Below, piece after piece: positions 40,212 through 48,283 of a stretch of DNA of 64,000 nucleotides (position 1 is the first letter of the stretch; the number at the start of each line of letters is the position of its first letter). The stretch is from NCBI GenBank assembly GCA_019912965.1, contig JAIOHM010000201.1, positions 25,022-89,021 on the forward strand, given 5' to 3'. The notes beneath the pieces are model-generated. The model was given only the letters and a program-made list of their open reading frames with translations. It ran no database searches and was not told the DNA's origin. The stretch comes from Anaerolineae bacterium. Its GTDB lineage: Bacteria; Chloroflexota; Anaerolineae; Aggregatilineales; Phototrophicaceae. The position numbers and the translations under genes are program-made.

Positions 40212-41156
40212 ATGCGATCTGCAAAGTTGAGTTTAATTGTTCTGCTCCTGCTGGCCCTCATTGTTCCATTTGCCAAAGCACAGGACGGTGGTGCCGGTCT
40301 CACAATTGGTTTCTCTCAAATTGGTTCGGAAAGCGCTTGGCGTACTGCGTTTACAGACGCGGTTAAGGCTGAAGCCGAAGCCCGCGGCATTAATCTGTTG
40401 TTCTCCGATGCTCAGCAAAGCCAGGAAAACCAGATTGCAGCGATCCGCGCTTGGTTGGCTCAGGGTGATGTTAACGCCATCATTCTTGCCCCTGTTATCG
40501 CAAGCGGTTGGGATGATGTGTTACAGGAAGCAGCCGATGCAGGTGTGCCTGTAGTTATTGTTGACCGCAATGTGGATTCTGATCCGGCTCTGTTTGTCAC
40601 TCGTGTTTCTTCCGATTTCGTTCATGAAGGTCGTTTGGCAGCTAGCTGGTTGGTGCAGGCTACCTCAGGCAATTGCAATATCGTTGAATTGTATGGCACC
40701 GTTGGTTCAGCCGCCGCTGAAGATCGCCACACGGGTTTCCAGGATGTCCTGAACCTCTTCCCCAGCATGCAAATCACTCGGTCGGAAACTGGTAACTTTG
40801 TGCGTACCGAAGGCAAGGCCGTGATGGAGAGCATTCTGAGTTCAGAAGACCCTGCCAACATCTGTGCAGTTTTCGCCCACAATGATGACATGGCAATTGG
40901 CGCTATTGAAGCCATCAAGGAAGCCGGGTTAGTTCCAGCCCAGGACATTTTGATTGTGTCGGTTGACGCTATTCCTGACATCTTTGTTTCGATGGATGCC
41001 GGCGAAACCAATGCGACTGTTGAACTGAGCCCCTTCATGGGTGGCCCAGCATTCGATGCCGCGATTGCGTTCCTGAATGGCGAAGAAGTTCCCAAGTGGA
41101 TTCCGGTGGGTGGTGGTCTGTACACATCCCGTGCAGCTTACGATGCTGATCGCTAA
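40212..41156 (+). CDS. Sugar ABC transporter substrate-binding protein (YtfQ/AraU-like)
   Basis: A periplasmic-type sugar-binding protein of 314 residues of the Peripla_BP_4 fold. The signal peptide is SLIVLLLLALIVPFAKA. The body closely follows E. coli YtfQ (galactofuranose): GFSQIGSESAWR, IILAPVIASGWDDVL, VIVDRN, FAHNDDMAIGAIEAIKEAG and an SVDAIPDIF loop. YtfQ-type proteins also bind arabinofuranose, and the adjacent araA makes L-arabinose the better guess. AAGGAG is eight bases before the ATG. A hairpin in the 184-bp gap downstream may lower expression of the transporter genes relative to the binding protein. Confidence 0.9.
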   Translation: MRSAKLSLIVLLLLALIVPFAKAQDGGAGLTIGFSQIGSESAWRTAFTDAVKAEAEARGINLLFSDAQQSQENQIAAIRAWLAQGDVNAIILAPVIASGWDDVLQEAADAGVPVVIVDRNVDSDPALFVTRVSSDFVHEGRLAASWLVQATSGNCNIVELYGTVGSAAAEDRHTGFQDVLNLFPSMQITRSETGNFVRTEGKAVMESILSSEDPANICAVFAHNDDMAIGAIEAIKEAGLVPAQDILIVSVDAIPDIFVSMDAGETNATVELSPFMGGPAFDAAIAFLNGEEVPKWIPVGGGLYTSRAAYDADR

Positions 41157-41221
41157 GCTGAAAATCGCAGGATTGATGTGAATCTATAACCCGGCATTGG
41201 GTAACAGAATGTATTAAATGT

Positions 41222-41275
41222 GAGGGAGGGTGCAGATTGCGGCAAATGCCTTGTACCTTTGCATCCTCCTCCCTT
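41222..41275 (+). promoter_or_regulatory. Intercistronic hairpin between binding protein and ATPase genes
   Basis: GAGGGAGGGTGCA pairs imperfectly with TGCATCCTCCTCCC around a 25-base loop. It is typical of RNA-stabilising or attenuating structures in transporter operons. Confidence 0.5.
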
Positions 41276-41340
41276 ATGTATAGATAGATTGGGGCAGCAT
41301 AAGCCCCTGAATTTGAAAAAGAACTTACAGGAAATTCAAT

Positions 41341-42858
41341 ATGAGTATAGTTGGGCACGAAGCACCTTTATTGGAAACAAAGGGACTGACGAAGGTTTTC
41401 CCCTCAACGGTTGCGCTTTCAAATGTGGATTTCACGCTCTATGCAGGTGATGTTCATGTCTTGGTAGGGGAAAATGGAGCAGGAAAGTCCACCCTAATCA
41501 AGTTGATCACGGGTGTTTACCGAAAAGATGCTGGAACAATCCTGCTAGAGGGGCACGAAATTGACCCTCACAGTCCGCGTCATGCCCAGGAACTCGGCAT
41601 CAGTACCGTGTATCAGGAAGTTAATCTCATCCCCACGATGTCGGTTGCTGAGAATATTTTCTTGGGTCGCCAGCCCATGCGTTTTGGCATGATTAATATG
41701 GGAGCTGCCAACCGACAGGCAAAACAATTATTAAAAGATTTCGGTGTCGATATTGATGTAACACGGAACCTTTCTGCTTATTCTGTTGCCATCCAGCAAA
41801 TCATCGCTATTGTGCGCGGGGTTGATCTCTCCGCAAAAGTATTGATTTTGGATGAGCCAACCTCGAGTCTTGATCGCCCCGAAGTTGAAATGCTGTTTTC
41901 AGTAATTCGTTCACTTAAACAACGAGGTATCGGAATTATTCTGATTACCCACTTTCTGGATCAGGTTTACGAAATTGCTGATCGGATTACCATATTGCGT
42001 AATGGTCAAAAGGTAGGAGAACATCGGGCAAGTGAATTGCCGAAAGTTCAGCTCATTACGGAAATGCTTGGAAAAGAACTGGCCCACGAAACGGATAACA
42101 AAGTTGCGAAAGCACAAACAAACCGCACGGCAGAGCAAACGTATTTGAAAGTCCGGGGCTATGCACGTCAGGGAATGGTTGAACCTTTTGACCTGGAAAT
42201 TCGCCGGGGAGAGATCGTCGGCTTGGCGGGCTTGTTGGGTTCAGGGCGAACAGAAGTCGCCCATCTTATATTTGGCATCGAACAAAACGACCAGGGTGAA
42301 GCCGTTATCAAAGGCGAATCGGTCAAAATCACATCTCCACGTAAAGCAATCCAACACGGGTTCGGGCTTTGTCCTGAAGATCGTAAAGTTGAAGGCATCA
42401 TCGGTGACTTGAGCGTCCGTGAAAATATCATCCTTGCTCTGCAAGCGAAAATGGGCTGGTTCAATTATCTTTCGCGTCAGAAACAAGATGTGCTTGCAGA
42501 CGAAATGATTAAGGCCCTTAGTATTGCCACATCTAGCGCAGATAAACCGGTCAAAGAGCTTTCTGGTGGGAATCAACAAAAAGTCATTCTGGCACGTTGG
42601 CTCGTTTCAAACCCTGACCTTCTCATCCTGGATGAACCAACACGTGGTATTGATGTCGGCGCCCATGCTGAAATTATCCAGATCATTAAACGACTCGCCA
42701 AAGACGGCAAAGCAATGATGATTATTTCATCCGAACTGGCTGAAATCATTGACTATAGTGATCGGGTCGTGATTATGCGTGACCGCAAAAAACTGCGCGA
42801 GTTAGAGGGTGATGATATTAATGAAAACACGATTATGCACGCAATTGCGGCGGGCTAA
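41341..42858 (+). CDS. Sugar ABC transporter ATPase, double NBD (YtfR/AraV-like)
   Basis: A 505-residue protein with two fused nucleotide-binding domains, as in ribose/galactofuranose importers. NBD1 has Walker A GENGAGKST, a Q-loop region STVYQEVNLIPTMSV and Walker B VLILDEPTSSLDR. NBD2 has the altered Walker A GLLGSGRTE typical of this group's second site, signature LSGGNQQKV and Walker B LLILDEPTRGIDVG. It powers uptake through the two permeases encoded next. It is 184 bp downstream of the binding protein and 230 bp upstream of the first permease. Confidence 0.93.
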   Translation: MSIVGHEAPLLETKGLTKVFPSTVALSNVDFTLYAGDVHVLVGENGAGKSTLIKLITGVYRKDAGTILLEGHEIDPHSPRHAQELGISTVYQEVNLIPTMSVAENIFLGRQPMRFGMINMGAANRQAKQLLKDFGVDIDVTRNLSAYSVAIQQIIAIVRGVDLSAKVLILDEPTSSLDRPEVEMLFSVIRSLKQRGIGIILITHFLDQVYEIADRITILRNGQKVGEHRASELPKVQLITEMLGKELAHETDNKVAKAQTNRTAEQTYLKVRGYARQGMVEPFDLEIRRGEIVGLAGLLGSGRTEVAHLIFGIEQNDQGEAVIKGESVKITSPRKAIQHGFGLCPEDRKVEGIIGDLSVRENIILALQAKMGWFNYLSRQKQDVLADEMIKALSIATSSADKPVKELSGGNQQKVILARWLVSNPDLLILDEPTRGIDVGAHAEIIQIIKRLAKDGKAMMIISSELAEIIDYSDRVVIMRDRKKLRELEGDDINENTIMHAIAAG

Positions 42859-42864
42859 TTCATA

Positions 42865-42873
42865 GTGAAGGTT
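42865..42873. promoter_or_regulatory. Partial operator-like site GTGAAGGTT
   Basis: Matches the left nine bases of the TGTGAAGGTTCACA motif and lies in the gap before the permease genes. The right half is missing, so it may be chance. Confidence 0.2.
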
Positions 42874-42920
42874 TTCGCGTGTCATCACAGTCTGATCTTG
42901 TAAATACGCTTACGGGTCTT

Positions 42921-42958
42921 CGTCTTTTCCCTTCTCTGTTCCATTAACGGTAAAGACG
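42921..42958 (+). promoter_or_regulatory. Hairpin in the gap before the permease genes
   Basis: CGTCTTT / AAAGACG stem with a 24-base loop. No T-run follows on the plus strand, so it is more likely a stability element than a terminator. Confidence 0.35.
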
Positions 42959-43088
42959 AAAAAAATAAGGCGGTGGGAAACATAAAGTCCTGTTGGGAGT
43001 ACCTGATCAATACTACTGAAAATTTTAGGGAAGCGCATGACGATTCATATGCTTCACCAATTCCATATAGTAATGTTAAGAGGCAAAA

Positions 43089-44162
43089 ATGAATTCAGAG
43101 GGAAAAGAAGTTCATCTTAGTGGAAACAGACTGAACAACTTCAAAATAACCCATTTCATACGCAGCGATTCACGCCTGTTATGGACAGTCTTGGCACTCG
43201 CTATCATTCTGATTGTAGATCGACTCATCTCCCCCACTTTTTTTGATGTTCGTTTGGTGAATGACCGTCTGGTTGGCAGTCTAATCAATATACTCGACAA
43301 TTCTGCACCCTATGCGCTTCTTGCAATTGGCATGACACTGGTGATTGCGACAAAAGGCATCGACCTCTCAGTAGGTGCAGTGATGGCAATCTGTGCGGCA
43401 GTTTCCGTTGTGTTAATCAGGAATTATGAAGCTGGCGCGACTGAGTTTTATTATCAACCCGGTGTCGTAATTTTGATCACCATTGCCGTTGGCGCGATTT
43501 GCGGGCTTTGGAATGGCATTCTGGTTGCTTTTCTGGATCTACAACCCATTATTGCGACCCTGATCTTGATGGTTGCCGGGCGTGGTGTCGCGCAGATGAT
43601 TACCAGCGGACAGTCACCAACATTTACGAATGAGTCCCTCGCTTTTATCGGAAGGGGTGTTATGTTTGGTGTTCCCGTTCCGATTTATATAGCCATTGCC
43701 GTTTTGATTGTGGTGACACTTCTGGTACGGCGGACGGCATTGGGACTGCTGATCGAATCTGTTGGCGTGAACGATCGGGCCAGTTACTATGCTGGTATAC
43801 AAGCTCGCATGATCAAACTCTTCGTTTATGTATTGTCAGGCATATGTGCATCCATTGCGGGTATGATCGTTGCCGGAGAAGTGAAATCAGCCGATCCACA
43901 TACGGCGGGTTTGTTTTCAGAACTTGATGCGATTCTCGCGGTAGTTATTGGTGGCACGTCGCTCATTGGTGGACGATTCTACCTCACCTTGAGTGTCATG
44001 GGTGTTTTAATCATCCAGAGTATGCTTGTTGGGTTATATGTAAGCACTTTACACCCCACAACCAATCTTGTCGTGAAAGCTGTTGTCGTTTTAGCCGTAT
44101 TGCTCCTACAGTCACAAGATTTCAGACGGTTTATTACACAGCCATTTAGGAGGGCAGCATGA
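43089..44162 (+). CDS. Sugar ABC transporter permease 1 (YtfT/AraW-like)
   Basis: A 357-residue BPD_transp_2-type permease with about eight to ten membrane segments. Family motifs are TLVIATKGIDLSVGAVMAIC (about 90), GLWNGILVAFLDLQPIIATL (about 140) and VVIGGTSLIGGRFYLTLSVM (about 295). In E. coli the equivalent YtfT forms the channel with YjfF. The N-terminal 30 residues are a charged cytoplasmic tail. AGAGG precedes the ATG. Its stop overlaps the next start by four bases (ATGA), so the two permeases are translationally coupled. Confidence 0.92.
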   Translation: MNSEGKEVHLSGNRLNNFKITHFIRSDSRLLWTVLALAIILIVDRLISPTFFDVRLVNDRLVGSLINILDNSAPYALLAIGMTLVIATKGIDLSVGAVMAICAAVSVVLIRNYEAGATEFYYQPGVVILITIAVGAICGLWNGILVAFLDLQPIIATLILMVAGRGVAQMITSGQSPTFTNESLAFIGRGVMFGVPVPIYIAIAVLIVVTLLVRRTALGLLIESVGVNDRASYYAGIQARMIKLFVYVLSGICASIAGMIVAGEVKSADPHTAGLFSELDAILAVVIGGTSLIGGRFYLTLSVMGVLIIQSMLVGLYVSTLHPTTNLVVKAVVVLAVLLLQSQDFRRFITQPFRRAA

Positions 44163-45148
44163 GATCCCGCTTTTTACCACTCCTGATGACACTCCTTGTT
44201 TTTGTAATGTTGTATGCCTTTGCTTACTCTCGTTTTTCCAGTTTTGGTTCGATGCGAATCGTAGGCAACTTGCTCCGCGATAATGCGTTCTGGGGGATCG
44301 CTGCTGTAGGGATGACTTTCGTTATCATCTCAGGTGGTATCGATTTATCAGTTGGTTCCGTGATTGCGTTTACCGGGGTTTTCTGTGCATTGATGATTAA
44401 TCGATATGAATGGGATCCTTTAGTCACATTTGTAGTCATCCTGACGATTGGGACTATATTTGGGGCAACGATGGGTTCCCTCATCTATTACTTCAAAATC
44501 CCGGCTTTTATAGTGACGCTCTCAGGGCTGTTCTTGGCCAGAGGCATGGCTTACGTCTTATCAACAGATTCGATCAGAATTGACCACCCCTTTTATGAAG
44601 GAATTTCAGACCTCGTTTATATTTTTCCAGATAAAGGACGCTTCACCTTTGCCGCAGGGGCGTTTCTGGTAGTGTTGGTAATTGGTATATTCTTGGCACA
44701 TTACACCCGTTTTGGACGTAATGTCTATGCACTGGGTGGCAATTCTGACGCGGCGTTACTACTGGGTGTACCGATTGGACGTACCACGATTACTGTTTAT
44801 GCCCTGAATAGTTTCCTGACCACGCTCGCGGGTATCGTACTTTCCTTGGCCAAACACTCTGGCGACTCTACTATTGCTGTGGGACTGGAATTAGATGTCA
44901 TTGCGGCTGTTGTAATTGGGGGTACTTTGCTGACGGGTGGTGTTGGATATGTAATCGGCACTTTTATCGCTGTGATGACCCTCGGTACAATTCAAACTTA
45001 TCTCACATTGGACGGTTCACTCACACCGTGGTGGATCAGAATTGTGATCGGTGTTTTGTTGTTCGCATTTGTAGGCTTGCAGAAACTGCTGAGTACCCGG
45101 CAAGGTGCATTGAGATTTAAGGGTCAATCCGCAGCGACCCCATCATAG
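44159..45148 (+). CDS. Sugar ABC transporter permease 2 (YjfF/AraZ-like)
   Basis: A 329-residue permease of the same family. Motifs are MTFVIISGGIDLSVGSVIAF (about 55), the loop YFKIPAFIVTLSGLFLARG (about 110) and AAVVIGGTLLTGGVGYVIGT (about 250). Together with permease 1 it makes the heterodimeric channel for a pentose or furanose sugar. It starts inside the stop of permease 1. The LacI-family gene begins 177 bp further on, apparently with its own promoter. Confidence 0.92.
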   Translation: MRSRFLPLLMTLLVFVMLYAFAYSRFSSFGSMRIVGNLLRDNAFWGIAAVGMTFVIISGGIDLSVGSVIAFTGVFCALMINRYEWDPLVTFVVILTIGTIFGATMGSLIYYFKIPAFIVTLSGLFLARGMAYVLSTDSIRIDHPFYEGISDLVYIFPDKGRFTFAAGAFLVVLVIGIFLAHYTRFGRNVYALGGNSDAALLLGVPIGRTTITVYALNSFLTTLAGIVLSLAKHSGDSTIAVGLELDVIAAVVIGGTLLTGGVGYVIGTFIAVMTLGTIQTYLTLDGSLTPWWIRIVIGVLLFAFVGLQKLLSTRQGALRFKGQSAATPS

Positions 45149-45286
45149 CTCAAAAAGCCGGTATTTCATCACAGCGGGAATGATTCAATCTTACCAATAA
45201 GAGCAGCAGGGAGTTTATACAAAAAATTCCATAGTTTGTCGCTGATTGTCGGTTGGTCAAATATCTGTCAGGATACAAATTTACAG

Positions 45287-45294
45287 GTGAACCT
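45287..45294. promoter_or_regulatory. Partial operator-like site GTGAACCT
   Basis: Eight bases matching the reverse complement of the TGTGAAGGTTCACA motif, 31 bp upstream of the LacI-type gene. It could be an autoregulatory half-site; weak. Confidence 0.25.
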
Positions 45295-45325
45295 CAGATT
45301 CTAACAGGGTCTATCGGAATTCGAC

Positions 45326-46342
45326 ATGAAATCATCGCAAAAAACGGTAACGCTCCATGATGTTGCAAATTATGCTGGGGTTTCCTATCAGACGGTCTCA
45401 CGGGTTATCAACAATCATTCCAGTGTTGCCGAAGAGACCCGTAAACGTGTCCTGAAGTCGATTGCAGAGCTAAATTACCGTCCGAATCGTGCGGCGCGCA
45501 GCCTGGTCACCAACCGTTCAGATACCATCGCCATCTTAAGTTTTGGCACTGCCTTTTATGGTCCGGGGCAGATGGTGTCAAACATCATGCAGCACGCCAA
45601 GAATAATGGCTTTCGGGTATCACCAAGCAGTCTGCAACAGTTGGGGGATAAGGATGTCAAAGCGGCCATAGATGAATTACATGAGCTGTTAATTGACGGC
45701 ATCATTATGATCGCGCCAATCGTAACCGATTTTATGTCCGAAATTGGGGAATTGGCAGGAGACATTCCCTTCATACAGATTGATACCAAACCCAAGCCCG
45801 GAATCGCATCGGTTGTCATTGAACAAGCCCACGGTTCAAAACTGGCTGTTGAGCATCTGATTGGTTTGGGACATCGGCAGATTGCAGAGATCAGCGGGCC
45901 GATGAACTGGTATGACGCCATCATGCGACATCAAAGCTGGGTAGATACGATGGCACAGCACAGGCTTCCTCATCACATGAGTGTAGAGGGCAGTTGGTCT
46001 GCAAAAAGTGGCTATGAAGGGGTTCAGTCCTTGCTGAATGGGGGTGCGGAATTCACCGGCCTTGTGGTTGCCAATGACCAGATGGCATTAGGAGCAATTG
46101 CCGCATTAAACGAGCACGAACTGCGGATACCGGAAGATGTTTCGGTGGTTGGTTTCGATGATATTCCCGAATCTGCATATTTTCTTCCGGCACTGACGAC
46201 TATCCATCAGGACTTTGAGGCGCTTGGTGAGCAAGCGGTCGATTATCTGGTATCGCTGATTAAAAGCCCGAACACACCGGTTCATCAGCGCGTCTTGTAT
46301 CCCGAATTGATTATTCGAAATAGTACGGCTTCCGTGAAATAA
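45326..46342 (+). CDS. LacI-family transcription repressor (arabinose locus)
   Basis: A 338-residue LacI/GalR-type regulator. The N-terminal HTH reads VTLHDVANYAGVSYQTVSR followed by VINNHSSVAEETRKRV, with the hinge helix in ARSLVTNRS. A periplasmic-binding-protein-like core from about 60 has GIIMIAPIV, HLIGLGHRQIAEISG, VVANDQMALGAIAAL and a closing VVGFDDIPESAYFLPALTTI. It probably binds L-arabinose or a derivative and controls the transporter and araA. LacI-type control of arabinose use differs from AraC (enterics) and from GntR-type AraR (Bacillus). Confidence 0.9.
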   Translation: MKSSQKTVTLHDVANYAGVSYQTVSRVINNHSSVAEETRKRVLKSIAELNYRPNRAARSLVTNRSDTIAILSFGTAFYGPGQMVSNIMQHAKNNGFRVSPSSLQQLGDKDVKAAIDELHELLIDGIIMIAPIVTDFMSEIGELAGDIPFIQIDTKPKPGIASVVIEQAHGSKLAVEHLIGLGHRQIAEISGPMNWYDAIMRHQSWVDTMAQHRLPHHMSVEGSWSAKSGYEGVQSLLNGGAEFTGLVVANDQMALGAIAALNEHELRIPEDVSVVGFDDIPESAYFLPALTTIHQDFEALGEQAVDYLVSLIKSPNTPVHQRVLYPELIIRNSTASVK

Positions 46343-46405
46343 GGTAAACAACCACCGTTACCAGAACATCTACGGAACATTATTTTCTCAGAAAGGTAAC
46401 TTTCG

Positions 46406-47911
46406 ATGATTGATCTGAACAATTACGAAGTCTGGTTTTTGACTGGCAGTCAACACTTGTATGGGCCGGAAACTTTGGAACAAGTTGCGATCCATTCAAG
46501 AGAGATTGCAGCCACACTCAATGATGCGTCTGCTATTCCAACAAAAGTTGTCTTTAAGCCTGTACTGACTACGCCCGATGAAATTTACCGGATGTGTCTT
46601 GAGGCTAATTCAACGCCGAATTGTGTGGGTGTTATTGCGTGGATGCACACCTTTTCGCCTGCCCGGAACTGGATTTCCGGCCTTAAGGTATTGAGCAAAC
46701 CGCTTGCCCATTTGCATACCCAATACAACCAGGATATTCCCTGGGCTGATATTGACATGGATTTCATGAACCTCAATCAATCAGCGCATGGTGATCGTGA
46801 ATTCGGGTTTATGACAGCTCGCCTGCGCTTAAACCGCAAAGTCGTTGTCGGTCATTGGCGTGATGCAGAAGTACAGACAAGTTTGGGCATCTGGTCACGT
46901 GCGGCTTGTGCATGGGCAGATGCTCACAATGCACGTCTGGCACGCTTTGGCGACAATATGCGCTCGGTCGCGGTCACCGAAGGCGATAAGGTTGAAGCCC
47001 AGATGCGACTGGGTTATCAGGTTTATGGTTTTGGCGTGGGCGACCTCGTTGAACGAGTCAATGCAGTTTCGGATGCCGATATTGCAGGGCTTATTGATGA
47101 ATATGAGTCTCAATATGTTATGGCGGATGATTTGCACAAGGGCGGTGCAAGGCACAATTCAGTGCGAGAGGCTGCGCGGATTGAGATTGGCTTACGGCGT
47201 TTTCTGGAGGATGGCAATTTCAAAGCCTTTACCACGACTTTCGAAGATTTACACGGCCTCGCTCAATTACCCGGTTTGGCCGTTCAACGGTTGATGGCAG
47301 ATGGCTATGGCTTCGGTGGGGAAGGTGATTGGAAGACGGCGGCGCTGTTGCGGGCAATGAAAGTGATGGCTGCCGGGTTAGAGGGTGGAACATCCTTCAT
47401 GGAGGATTACACCTATCATCTTGACCCATCTGGACAGAAGGTACTTGGCGCGCATATGCTGGAAATTTGCCCGACCATTGCACACCATAAACCCAAACTG
47501 GAAGTGCATCCACTGGGCATTGGTGGCAAGGCAGACCCTGCCCGATTGGTTTTTGATACCCCTGCTGGTGCTGCGATTAATGCCTCACTGATTGATATGG
47601 GCAATCGTTTTAGGCTCATTGTCAATAATGTGGATGTCGTTGCCCCTGAGCGACCGATGCCCAAACTACCTGTTGCGCGCGCTCTGTGGATACCGCAGCC
47701 TGATTTGAAAATTGGGGCAGCAGCATGGATTTACGCGGGCGGCGCACATCATACCGGTTTCAGCCAATCCTTGACAGCGGAACACATGTCAGATTTCGCG
47801 GAAATGGGAAATATTGAATATCTGCTCATCGATAAATCCACAACGCTGCAAAATTTTAAGAACGAGCTGCGTTGGAACGAAATGTATTACATGCTGGCAA
47901 AGGAACATTAG
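46406..47911 (+). CDS. araA: L-arabinose isomerase
   Basis: A 501-residue enzyme that converts L-arabinose to L-ribulose, the first step of arabinose use. It begins with the family motif EVWFLTGSQHLYGPETLEQV. The active-site and Mn-site regions are WMHTFSPARNWI (about 75), HLHTQYNQDIPW (about 95) and GEGDWKTAALLRAM (about 305). EDYTYHLDP is near 335, and HMLEICPTIAHHKPKLEVHP is near 350. Length matches the family. araB and araD are not in the window, so the pathway would be finished elsewhere. AGAAAGG lies eight bases upstream of the ATG. It is 63 bp downstream of the LacI gene. Confidence 0.95.
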   Translation: MIDLNNYEVWFLTGSQHLYGPETLEQVAIHSREIAATLNDASAIPTKVVFKPVLTTPDEIYRMCLEANSTPNCVGVIAWMHTFSPARNWISGLKVLSKPLAHLHTQYNQDIPWADIDMDFMNLNQSAHGDREFGFMTARLRLNRKVVVGHWRDAEVQTSLGIWSRAACAWADAHNARLARFGDNMRSVAVTEGDKVEAQMRLGYQVYGFGVGDLVERVNAVSDADIAGLIDEYESQYVMADDLHKGGARHNSVREAARIEIGLRRFLEDGNFKAFTTTFEDLHGLAQLPGLAVQRLMADGYGFGGEGDWKTAALLRAMKVMAAGLEGGTSFMEDYTYHLDPSGQKVLGAHMLEICPTIAHHKPKLEVHPLGIGGKADPARLVFDTPAGAAINASLIDMGNRFRLIVNNVDVVAPERPMPKLPVARALWIPQPDLKIGAAAWIYAGGAHHTGFSQSLTAEHMSDFAEMGNIEYLLIDKSTTLQNFKNELRWNEMYYMLAKEH

Positions 47912-47935
47912 CGATTGAAGTAAATCTGGCTGTAA

Positions 47936-48042
47936 ATAGGGGGAAAGCATTCTGGACGTGTCATTATTCACCGCAGAACACATGCTACTTCTACAGCAAA
48001 TAACCCGCTGAAACTGACGGGAAATTAGTAAATTCCCCCTAT
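47936..48042. repeat. Inverted repeat with 10-bp arms, possible miniature element or terminator
   Basis: ATAGGGGGAA (47936-47945) and TTCCCCCTAT (48033-48042) enclose 87 bp without a gene, starting 24 bp after araA. It could be a small inverted-repeat element, or a large-loop terminator, since ACTTTTT follows. Confidence 0.4.
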
Positions 48043-48138
48043 AGAACTTTTTCCGCGTTGGGGTAACATGATCCATGTTTCTGCCTGCCTCCGCGCTGAC
48101 TATTTCATTTCACGATGGTGGTGGAAAATCACACTCTG

Positions 48139-48265
48139 TTTTGTTACCCCTCAAACCCTCTTGAATATTGCCTGAACCTGCATTGTGCCTTACGCTTTTG
48201 GTATGCTGGAAATCTACAAGTATCGCATTTACTCTGGCAAAACCGTACGACGGCGATGGATGACA
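48139..48265 (+). pseudogene. Remnant of a TnpB element left end and tnpB start
   Basis: TTTTGTTACCCCTCAAACCCTC matches the left end of the element at 37850, and the match continues through the leader to an ATG at 48203. The first codons read MLEIYKYRIYSGKTVRR, like MLKTYKYRIYPNQSERR of the intact gene. It then breaks off at 48265, 18 bp before the MalT-like start. It is a truncated insertion in the promoter region of that regulator. Confidence 0.8.
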
Positions 48266-48283
48266 GGTCTGCATAATTAATCT

